Under the pieces are notes generated by a model. It searched no databases, had not been told where the DNA came from, and saw nothing but the letters and a program-made list of their open reading frames with translations. This document shows positions 44,251-53,837 of a stretch of DNA of 64,000 bases, one piece after another; position 1 is the first letter of the stretch; every line of letters starts with the position of its first letter. The position numbers and the translations under genes were made by a program. The DNA comes from Amphibalanus amphitrite (Eukaryota; Arthropoda; Thecostraca; Balanomorpha; Balanidae): NCBI RefSeq assembly GCF_019059575.1, contig NW_024881501.1:124001-188000 (forward strand), given 5' to 3'.

Positions 44251-45255
44251 AAGTGTAAAAAACAGCCTTAAAACCTCTTTCATACAGCTAACAGTTAAAG
44301 ATAGTGTGCCACCTTCCAATGATTTCCCATTTTATTTTTCCTAGGATAAGAAGCTTCTGTTTTTACCTAATATCGCAAAAAAATCAAAAATGGGCCTGGA
44401 ATAGTGTTTTTTTTCGCCTAAAAGTTTATCGGTTTTTCGATATGTATAACAACTGTAGTGGGCTGACCTGCAAACAGGCGTCGGCAGCAATCGCGAATGC
44501 GGCGCAATGTGACAATAAACAAAGGTCATTATAGAGTTACGACGTACGGGAATGAGTTATCAGCTGTCTAATCGTAGACAAGACAATGTCGAACTTAAAC
44601 TGTAAGCCTGTATTGGTATTGTTTCTTTAATTTGGCTGTCGAATATTAATTTATGGTTTGAAATATGATTTTATGTAAAATAATTGATATGAAACAGCCG
44701 TCTGTTAAGTTATGAACCCATCTCACCACACGAAAGTGGCAGAAATGACAATGATCAGCTGACGCATTTTTCTTGGCCGAAGTCAGAGCGCGCGGCCCGA
44801 CGCACCACCACCGCACCACAAAGTATGAGCAGAAGCCACCTAACGGGCGTGATCGAAACCGCAGATGATGATGAACGGGTTTATCGAAACTTGATTGGAT
44901 GAGCCCAAGGCTATATAACCAGGTAGGCTACTCCGGTTTCCAAAACTGGCAATAGGCCCGATCGGCCCGCCACCTACCGGCCGGAGCGTGGAACTACTGT
45001 GACGTCACAAAGACCCTAGCGGCCCCCTTGCGCCTGCCGTAAATGCATTACGCCGGGCGGGCGGCAGGCTTTTTAACGTATTTTTGGAAAAAGTAATAGG
45101 TTTAGTGAAAAATGGTTCTGAGATGTTTCGAAGAAAAATGTCTCGTCTTTTCGATGATGCATTTGGATTAGGGACAATCAGGCGGACATTATGATACGTT
45201 CGGTAAATGGACTCGCCGTCGCACTACATACTAGCGATGTGCAGTGCGTCTGTAG
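44251..45255. other. Unannotated; one TATA-like site
   Basis: GGCTATATAACC at about 44909-44920 is a good TATA word followed by GC-rich sequence, so a promoter is possible, but no downstream exon can be supported. Confidence 0.35.
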
Positions 45256-45259
45256 TTAA

Positions 45260-46460
45260 CCCGCGCCCTGGTGGGGTCTGTTTATAACGCGACCTGGTGG
45301 GGGGGGGGCTATTTTTTGCCCCCCCTCGTATCTCCGAAACTACTGGACGGATCCGCAAAATTCAAACGGCGTTCAAAAGGCCTGTCAAATTTGTCGACGG
45401 AAACCAAATTTCATTGACCTCGGGGTCACCGATGACGTCACAGGTCAGGTCAAAGATGAAATGTTTCACCGTTCACGGGTCTTCTAGGGAATGCGCTATA
45501 ACACCGAGGAAAACGCATTTTGTCGAGAATCAGCGATAGGGCGTCAGTTGCCTAGTAGATATGTTGCTATTAGAGGTCACTGACAATACCAGGTCACGTC
45601 ACAGGTCAGGTCACCAAGGGTCACAGGTCAGGTCACATGAGCCAAACTTTACTAAGGTTGTGTGATGCATGTTTTATGGCCAATTTTTCATTTCCAACTC
45701 AATGGTGTTGGTTATAAGACTATCAGAAACGGCTTAGGTCACTTTCTGGTGAGGTTCAGGTCAAGGTCAGGTCAAGGTCAGGCCAAAAAAGGTCAAATTT
45801 TAAAGTTGATAGTTTTGCATAAAATGGGTATTGATTCGATGCAGCTCGTCATGGGGAGTCTAATGGTGGTCTTTGTTTTGCGCTACGGGGTCTAGAATTG
45901 CTAAAAATTGAGTTTGAAAATTTGACGTCATCAATTTTGAACAGTTTTTTCGCTATAACTTAGCCAAAAAAAGAGGTATCAATCTCAATTTTGGTATGTG
46001 GATGGAAGGCGGTAAGGACTATCACATATATTCCGGTTTTTGCGAAATTCAAAAAACTTTTTGGATTTTTCGATCATTATATCCAAAAAATCTATTTTTT
46101 TATTTTTAGGGGTCAAAATCCAAAAATTTCAAAAATCCGAGATAGCAGTTTTGTAGCCCTGTCAATTCTACAGCTTTTATGTTCTTATCATTTTTCTGTA
46201 TTTGCAAAGCTATAGGCCTGACAGCTCTTCCCGCGAAACCCTTTTTTGGGTCGAAAACGGCAGAACATGACGTCACTCTGACGTCATTTCAGGCCAACTT
46301 ATCATAGCCTTTGGAAAATTTTTGGTCACCATGTGTAAAATTGATGTCCGGGAGGGTACTCAATTTTGGTGACGATCGGCGCAGCGGTTCTGGAGATATA
46401 TCGAAAAGTCTGGAGGGGGGGGGGGGCAAAAAATAGCCCCCCCTCCCACCAGGTCGCGGG
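45260..46460. mobile_element. TTAA-target element (GC-rich family), intact copy
   Basis: TTAA on both sides (45256-45259 and 46461-46464). The left end is CCCGCGCCCTGGTGG, a 13-base spacer, CGCGACCTGGTGG. The right end is the complement of CCCGCGACCTGGTGGGAGG. G10 / CTATTTTTTG / C7 hairpins lie inside each end. The interior has AGGTCA-type repeats (about 45435-45460 and 45585-45790). 1201 bp, non-coding. Confidence 0.9.
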
Positions 46461-46464
46461 TTAA

Positions 46465-47185
46465 GCTGCAGTGCTCTTTGCCCCTTGTCGTGGTTCTTTT
46501 TCCTTGATGACGCTTTTAATAAGGATTTTTTTCAAATGTTTTGAATGGACGGGTGAAGGGTTGAGAATTGAGATGTCATGGGTAGCTTGTCGATAGGGCA
46601 CTTCCCAATTGAAAAGAAATCCGGACTTCTGAGAGCTTTAAAAGCCAAAATGCCCACACGTTCAGACGAGGCTTGACAACTGGCTAAACCTAGCCTAATG
46701 ACAGCTGGCTGCGGCTGCCAACACCAGCTGCAGTCAATCCCGTCAGTAATCTATATCGATTCGCTTCAGCTCGCGCTTATTGAAAATTCAGCGCCGTGTC
46801 CATCAGCTCGAAGTTCCTCACTGAAGAACAATAACTAGCCGGCCAACTGAGCTAGACGTCTAATACAAAGACCAAAAGAAGATCACTTCAATAGCCCCAA
46901 GGGACTTCTCGATTTCTTCACAAGACCCAATAGGCTACCCAACACGTAACAAGAAACATATACCTACAACAATTTCAACTGAAAACAATAAGACAGGGTC
47001 GAGCGTGACGGAGAAAATAATTTATTATGTAAAAACGCAGTAATCGAACGATGACAATGATGTACGCATCTGTCCGGACTGGCGCCGGATTGCAGAAGGA
47101 TATCTGGCGAGACGCAGTCGTAAATGCGCTTGTCATGCCAAGCTCGATTCAGACGCGGTGACTGGTTGTTGTCATGCCACCTTGC
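46465..47185. other. Unannotated stretch
   Basis: No recognised gene or repeat. Confidence 0.5.
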
Positions 47186-47189
47186 CGCT

Positions 47190-47500
47190 CTTTTGCGCTA
47201 GAATGCGTGGACGGGAGTGGGACACTGGCGACTGTCGGGTCCTCTGCGCTGCTCTGAGCGGACGGGACACCGACGTCTGTCAGTTCTTGTGCGCTACACT
47301 GCGCGGACTGGACGTCGGCGTCCGTCGGGTTTACTGCGCTGCCCCGGTGGCACATCGTTACATCAGCGTCTGTCGTCTGTCAGTTCTTGAAGCGCGGGCC
47401 GGACATCGGCGTCTGCCGGTTCTTCTGCGCTGCGCTGCGCGAACGGGACACCGGTGTCTGTCAGGTCTTCTACACTGCGCGGACTGGGTACTGGTTCTTT
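47190..47500. repeat. ~45-bp minisatellite, about six degenerate units
   Basis: Units share 'GCGGACgGGACrCCGrCGTCTGTCrGktCTTCTrCGCTrC'-like wording broken by substitutions. Open frames across it on both strands simply reflect the multiple-of-three period. Confidence 0.7.
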
Positions 47501-47569
47501 TGGATATGTAGGAATTGCAGGATCTGAAAGGGACACAAGCACATATATCACAAACAAGGCAGAAGGAAT

Positions 47570-48291
47570 CAGTGGCGGATCCAAGGGGGGTCATATGGGT
47601 CATGCCCCCCCTTGGGGCCCTTGTGGTGCCCCGCGGAGGCACCACAGGCCTGCCAGGGCCACCACCGGCCTATCAATTCCCAGGGGCACCACAGGCCCGC
47701 CAGGGGCACCAACGGTCTCGCAGGGGCCAGGGGCACCCCCGGCCTCACAGGGGAACCACCGGCCTCGCAGGGGCACCACCGGCTTCGCAGGGCCCAGGGG
47801 CACCTTGGGCTTATCAGGGGCACCACAGTCCTGCCAGGGCCCAGGGGCACCAGCGGCCTAGCAGGGGCACCGCAGACCTGTCAGGGGCACCACAGGCCTA
47901 GCAAGGGCACCGCGGGCCTGTCAGGGGCACCACGTGCCTATCAGGGGCACCTCAGGCTTGTCAGGGCCCAGGGGCACCACAGTTCTTTCAAGGGCACCAC
48001 AGGCCTGTCAGGGGCACCAGAGGCCAGCCAGGGGCACCACCGGCCTCGCAGGGGCACCTTGGGCCCGTCAGGGGCACCATGTGCCTGTCAGGGACACTTC
48101 AGGCTTTGCAGGGGCACCACAGTTCTGTCAGGGCCCAGGGGGCAGGGAAAAAAATAAAAAACGAAAAAAACTAAAAATAGGGCCCCACCAAAATTAAGTG
48201 GCCAAAATCCATCGAGTTTTTAATTTTGGGTATAGGTAGGGGCCCCACTTTGATTCATGACCCCCCTGGAGTTTTTCTGGATCCGCCCCTG
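47570..48291. mobile_element. hAT-type element filled with a GGGGCACCAC minisatellite
   Basis: GAAGGAAT flanks both sides exactly (47562-47569 and 48292-48299). The ends are CAGTGGCGGATCC and GGATCCGCCCCTG. About 47640-48140 is a ~20-bp minisatellite (GCCTGTCAGGGGCACCACAG variants), about 25 units. A unique segment (accaaaattaagtggcc) then leads to the right end. The same layout occurs in the 31937-36135 element. Confidence 0.95.
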
Positions 48292-48299
48292 GAAGGAAT

Positions 48300-48900
48300 A
48301 TGATGGCTTGTTTAGTGGATGGGGCAATATGTGAGTGAAGGGTTGAAATAATACCTACACAAAGTAGGGCGACAGTTCCAAATGCAAAATAAATGTAAAC
48401 TGTGATTCAAATTTATAACAAAAGAAGCAGGGGAAAAATCAGGTGTCCGCACCGACAGTGGCATTTATATGATTCACGACTTTCAGGTTTAAATCTATTG
48501 TTGCATGGGTAAGAAAGACAAAACCAGAGTAAAATAGATATGGTGCATGCTGCATACTTTTATTTTTTCACTGTTCAAGCTTCCTATGGATTTCAATTAA
48601 AAATGAGCTAGTTATGAGCAAACATGTGCAGTGTAAATTGGTGCTAAGAAAGTTCACTGATCCTTATGCAAGGTAGCATTACTATTTTCATTATGGTAAC
48701 TTATAAAGCATAATCAACAAAGTTATTAACAATTTCTTTTTTTTGTACCGCAACAAGCACTCATGCATCAGGAGTCCAGGACAGGCTCAGGAACCAGGGC
48801 TGTGGAGAAGTCGCTTAGCACACCAAGCTGATGCTCGGAAAGCATCAGTATCTTTGTTTTAATAGCATCAAAGAAAGTATAAAATTATTCAGCCAATTAT
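48300..48900. other. Unannotated AT-rich stretch
   Basis: Nothing recognised. Confidence 0.5.
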
Positions 48901-48904
48901 TTAA

Positions 48905-49395
48905 AGGGACCCTCCCACCTTCAAAAAAGTTAATGAATTGGCATGAAAGCATGATGTCCCTTGGTTCAGAAAGAGCGAAAACGAATATCTACCAAATTTC
49001 ACCGAAACATATTCACTGGTTTTCAAGATATTAGGCTTTTACTTTTGTTTACTTTTTGGGATCTCCCCTGTTACTAGCGACTTTATTTGGAAGCAATAAT
49101 TTGGCAGCCTTTAAGTGCGGCAGACGTTGCGCGCAAAGCAGCGTATACCACCACGTGTTAACGATGGTTTAAGTCTAAGATTTAAAAATCGTTAGATCTC
49201 CGCTGACGTCACAAATTCTAAGGGGGCATTCCAATGCACTAGCCCCTTAGAATCCGAAAACTGCAAGTTTGAAATTCCATATCTTCGAATTAAAGCATTT
49301 TTCGATGTTGTGGGTGCCCAAACCGGTATTTGCAGGCCATGGCCACCAATTTGGCTATCTCAACTCAAAACTAATGTTAAGGTGGGAGTGTCCCT
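48905..49395. mobile_element. ~500-bp TTAA MITE, copy E
   Basis: TTAA on both sides (48901-48904 and 49396-49399). The ends are AGGGACCCTCCCACCTT and AAGGTGGGAGTGTCCCT. Near-complete reverse-complement match to copy B (22313-22784). Confidence 0.9.
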
Positions 49396-49399
49396 TTAA

Positions 49400-50436
49400 A
49401 TGGCCTGGCATGAGTTATATTTGTTTTGTTGACATATTCCTTAAAAAAAGAACAGTAAGCTGACACATGCCAATGTGAACTACGAATCAGAATAGTTTTA
49501 TATCTTGTCTTGAACACCTATCAAGAATAACCAGCAAGCACATTTTCTTTGAGAATATAACAAAATAAACACCCTTCCAGTTAGACACCGCAGTACAGAT
49601 TGATATGGATGGAATTTTTCTTAAGATATAAGCATAACAAATATAGGTGGACTGATACCCACCTGTTTTACCCAAATTGAAAGGTATAGCAGGACATTTA
49701 CATGTCAATATTATGGTGATGATCGCCTTGACGATGTCTTCCACAGAAGCCTAGTCAATTTTCAAAAGAACTTCGTAATAACTTCAAATATTTTCAAAAT
49801 ATCACGGTAGGTAATACAACATACAACCCGCAACCAAACCGCAACAACAGCTAAACAAGTTTGCGCCGATATTGTATCATGCGCCATTCAGACCTTTTCT
49901 AGGGGGACTGTCTTCTGTGTAAATCAGGGAAACGATAAATGACGTCACCAGGGGTACGGTTATCGTTCATCCCAAAATTTGTAAAACTTTAAGTGAAATA
50001 TTTAGTTTTGTGCACATGTGTCTCTTGTAAAGAAAATTTAATTTTCATAAAAAGCCCCAAGTTTGCATCAAACTCAAAGATATTTTTCAAACGAGGTCAA
50101 AAAGTAACCACGGGCTACTATAGTGGTGTGTGCAGCAGGGGATAGTATGACGTGGCAAGGCTGACAGCCAATCAGCGAGCCAGTTGGCCTATTGCCACTT
50201 TTGAATATTCCCTTTAACACAGGAATGAACCCCCCTGGATGAGCCTATCGGTAATAGCGATTTTAGTGTGTGCATTTATTGTTCATTGTGGTGTGAAATG
50301 TGGTTGGGGTACGACCGACAACCCGTCGGGCCGAATTTCGCACTGGGGTACTCAAAATTCGAAGAATTTAAGACGTTTCCATGAGTTTTGAAGGTATGGA
50401 TAAGTTCTAAAAATCCGGTTCTCCTTATCCGGGTCA
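49400..50436. other. Unannotated stretch
   Basis: Short unrelated ORFs only. Confidence 0.5.
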
Positions 50437-50440
50437 TTAA

Positions 50441-50936
50441 AGGGACTATCCCACCTTCTAAAATGTTGTTAAAACCAGTTAAATTGTGCCCGACTTTATA
50501 GATTGGATGACCAGGAACACGGTTCTGGCATTTATTTTCATTAAACATCTTAGACTTCCCATATTCCAAACACAAACTTTCAAATATGTGACGTCACAGC
50601 CCAAAATTACCTCCTTCCCCAGGCCACATTACTGTCATAAAGCTGATTCTTTTTACTCTGTAGGCACCACAACAAAGTTCAGACCAAGTTTTAAGCGATT
50701 TTTCAACGAACAAACCCATTTAAATCAGAATGACTAAACGAGGTGACATCACACTAACGGTCGCTCCATGTTGAAGATAGGGCCTTGTACAAGGCCCATT
50801 TTCAAATGAAGGGAACGAATTTCTTCAACACCAAGAGGCCGCGGGGGTTGCAACCTAGATAGATAGTGGTTTCTGAACCTCGCCGCAAACTTGGCTATCT
50901 CAACTCAAACCCCATGTTAAAGGTGGGATAGTCCCT
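50441..50936. mobile_element. ~500-bp TTAA MITE, copy F
   Basis: TTAA on both sides (50437-50440 and 50937-50940). 496 bp; the ends are AGGGACTATCCCACCTT and its complement. Near-complete reverse complement of copy A. The right flank TTAACTCCATATGG also occurs, without a MITE, at 5748. Confidence 0.9.
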
Positions 50937-50999
50937 TTAACTCCATATGGTCCAGGAAAGCTGGCACACTACCTTTAAGTACTATTGGTCTCGAGATAA

Positions 51000-51187
51000 G
51001 GGTCCAGGCGGCCTGTAGGTTTGATGCGGTGAATACCCTCACCCTCGCCACAGCTGGAGTGGGGGTAGGGGAGGGGGTGCGTTCGGCCCGAGTCTGACAG
51101 CGGGGTCGCTCGCCGCAGTGTGGTGTCCAGCGGTGCAGTCGGAATCAGGCGGAATTATGCCGGCGGCGGCGGTAACAGTACCATCAG
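51000..51187 (+). other. GC-rich first-exon-like segment with strong splice donor
   Basis: A GC-rich 5' region leads to ATG 51157-51159. The frame MPAAAVTVPS runs directly into CAG|GTAAGTA (exon end 51187), a near-perfect donor. This is the best host first-exon candidate in the window. No downstream exon is identifiable before the retroelements. Confidence 0.45.
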
Positions 51188-51289
51188 GTAAGTACGGCTC
51201 GTGGCCGGCCGGCCATTGTTTGTTTAGTAATTAGCACCGAAATAATATTCCACGAAACATTATAATCTTGCTGTTGCCTTGCTCTAAAG

Positions 51290-51525
51290 CTCACATTCAG
51301 TCTCTTGGGAACACGATTTGCATACCTCAGATTGGAAAACACTCGAAAAGGCGCAGATAGTAGACGTGTAACTCCACAAGATAGCATCGCTTTTTTCATA
51401 TTTGGCCATGTTTTTTCATAAAACCCTCTCAAATTTTGTCAATTAAACATTAAAGTCTATGGATTTAGTAGAATTTTCAAATCAGACTAGATTTTGGGTA
51501 CCATTTCTGTTGAATGGGGGCCAGT
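51290..51525. repeat. Dispersed repeat, second location
   Basis: Same family as 43797-44250 (cagtctcttgggaacacg, ccctctcaaat, aaagtctatggattta). About 80 percent alike by eye. Confidence 0.7.
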
Positions 51526-51900
51526 TTTACACTAAAAATAATTTTAGGTCATAGAACAGATCTAACTATTCCTGATATCTGTCTCTTTGGCACACATATC
51601 TTACTATATCCGGATCAGGGCAATAAAGAGTCTGGTACTCCAAAGTTTTTCCTAGTATACACTAGAATTATACTATATCATGTAGAAAAAACAACAACTA
51701 TAATTGAGAGCTTGCAACTATATACGGAACATTTTCCCAGGATATGGCTGCGCTCAAGCGCGGCGCAGCTGGCGCTCGTGTTTCAATACATTGCGCTTCA
51801 TATTTAAACACATGGCGGCCTGTGGTTTCACGCGGTTCCATTGTGTTCTGCCTTCATTTAATTAAAGACTTGCAAATTGTGCTGGCTAGTGGCTACGTAT
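51526..51900. other. Unannotated stretch
   Basis: Nothing recognised. Confidence 0.5.
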
Positions 51901-51904
51901 TTAG

Positions 51905-52815
51905 CCTTCGCCCCAGTGGGGGGGGGGGGGGGGCACATGTTACCACCCTGTCGCGTTTTTTTGCGTGTGAATAAAAAACCACGGCGCGTGCGCCGCTTTG
52001 AGTAGCTTTCTGTACATCAATTTTGGACAATGTGTGAAATTTTTGACCCCAGTTCATGTCAGGTCAGGTCACCAGGTCAAGTTAACTGACCAAGCCTAAA
52101 AAAGTTTGCAATCATGTCCAGCCTGCAGTGTTTGTCAGAGAGGTTTTAACTTGGTGGATTGCATGATGTTATGGACGCCTATAATTTGTATATCTCGGAA
52201 TTTTTATATTCGTGACCTAAGGCAAGGCCAGGGGGAGTGACCTTTCCATTATAAGTCAATGGGGAAAAATGAAAATGCCCGTGTATACGCATAGGAACAG
52301 TCCAAATATTTCAGAATCACAATGTATGTGTGTATGTATGTATGTATTGACGATCAAGAGCAATCCACAATCGCCGTGGCGATTACACGTGGCGCGGCGA
52401 TTACACTACTCTGGCGATTACACAGGTGGTCCAATGATTTGGACCACCCGCGACGACCAAGTAGTCTTCTTTGCCGATAGCCTCTAGAAAGGTCATTCGA
52501 GGTCATTTGAGGCTGCAAACAGATTTTTGCCAATAACTCGATTGGAAATTGATAGAACGCTGGGGATGGCCTCACTGTGTTTGTCTTGTTGAGACGCATC
52601 GACTGATATGTAACATGATCTTTTCCGGTCAGGTCAAGGGTCAAATTTTCAAGCTGACCTTTCAACGTCAAATTATAGTTCATTCTACGCGTCTCGGCGA
52701 GAGGAACACGATTCTGGCAATAGAAATGTTGTGGCTTTTTTAAGTCGAAAGTTATTGTCGAAAAACGCATTCCGTAAAGCAGCTATTTTTGGAGTTTTTG
52801 CCCTCTGGAGGCTAA
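51905..52815. mobile_element. TTAA element, truncated copy (empty-site reference)
   Basis: TTAG (51901-51904) is followed by CCTTCGCCCCAGTGG, a G17 run and 'cacatgttaccaccctgtcgcg', the reverse complement of the end at 22947. Similarity continues to about 52815 (= 21664 on the other copy) but without the nested MITE. An extra segment with (TATG)n at about 52323-52350 is present only here. Confidence 0.8.
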
Positions 52816-53008
52816 ACTCGGCAAGGGAAAGAGAGGTGACCGACCAGTCGGGCAAGGCGTTCCACTCATTCACGACGCGTTCCGAGAACAAACGTGATCT
52901 CTGACGATCAAACGTGTCCAGCTGACAGCGACGGACTGTGATCTGGAGGTGATGACCTCGGGTGCGGCGTTCGGAGGACGATTCCCACAGATCCGACGGA
53001 TTGATAAG
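52816..53008 (-). pseudogene. C-terminal fragment of a non-LTR reverse transcriptase
   Basis: On the minus strand: RTRGHHLQITVRRCQLDTF, then LFSERVVNEWNALPDW, the conserved C-terminal segment found after the reverse transcriptase in many CR1/RTE/L2-type elements (RxRGH ... RVVxxWNxLP). The frame is open from 53008 to about 52840. The BEL/Pao retrotransposon is inserted at its upstream edge (after 53008). The partner sequence beyond 61019 does not clearly continue it. Confidence 0.75.
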
Positions 53009-53742
53009 TGTTAAATTTATGTGTTTCCTCCTTTATTTTACCTTACCTCTGAACCTTGACTGCACCCCCTCTCCACCTCTGCCTCCCCACCGCGCTGTCC
53101 GCCGGCCGCTCGCCGTGCGCCGCCGGGCGGCGCGCGTAGCTGTGCCCCCACCGGCCGGCGCTCGTTGGCTCCGCCGCGCGGCGGCGGCGGTCGGCCGCGG
53201 GTGCACCGAGCGGTGAACCGCGGGTGACCGGCGCCCGGGGCGCCGGCCCGAGCCGACCGTAGCCGCGGCGTCAGAGGGGAGGGCAGTGCGCGTCAAGCAC
53301 AGGTCAGGTACGGTTCGGGCTGAAGCCTCCCGTGTCCCTTCTGCTGGCGCCGCTCGGCGAGCTTGGGGTGGAAACCCACTCGTCCCCCTCCACCTCACCC
53401 TACCCTGGCCGTCCTTTATCAAACTATCCCTATCGCTTCCTAACCTGCTATTCCTTGTTCACCCACGCTAACCTGCCTTTTTTCTCGAGACCATCCCTAC
53501 CTATTATCACCTGGATTTAACGTTAAGAGAGGGGTTTCTGGATACCGTTTGTATGTAATAAGTCGTACCTGTTGTGTCGTCCAGCGCCTTTGACCAGCAA
53601 TAAACCTGAGTAAGGTGAACTCCAATTCTTTGTGGGATTCTGACTAAATCTGAGTAGTTTTTTTTTAAAATAACACTTCTTGCGATTTACACTCGAACAT
53701 CATACAGTCCACTTCGCTATTTTTTTAGCCCCAGACTCCACA
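53009..53742 (+). repeat. 5' LTR of the BEL/Pao element
   Basis: 734 bp, TGTTAAATTT...CTCCACA. GC-rich middle (about 53090-53290), AATAAA at 53599-53604 as likely polyadenylation signal. Confidence 0.95.
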
Positions 53743-53745
53743 TTT

Positions 53746-53761
53746 TGGTCCTCCGGGCCGG
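53746..53761 (+). promoter_or_regulatory. Probable primer-binding site
   Basis: TGGTCCTCCGGGCCGG starts 3 bases after the LTR. TGG matches the CCA end of a tRNA. I cannot name the tRNA from memory. Confidence 0.5.
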
Positions 53762-53837
53762 ATAGCCGATCCTGTGGACTATCCGGATTTTTCCTTTGTT
53801 AATTTGATCATTTAAATCTTGTTATCATTGCCTTACC

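Noticed and set aside
47158-47511. Repetitive secreted protein gene
   Set aside because: Open frames exist on both strands because the 45-bp minisatellite has a period divisible by three; there is no signal peptide or splice context.
53033-53422. 129-codon minus-strand ORF, found again identically at 60304-60693
   Set aside because: Both copies lie in the LTRs; the open frame is a by-product of GC-rich LTR sequence and the duplication is only the LTR pair.
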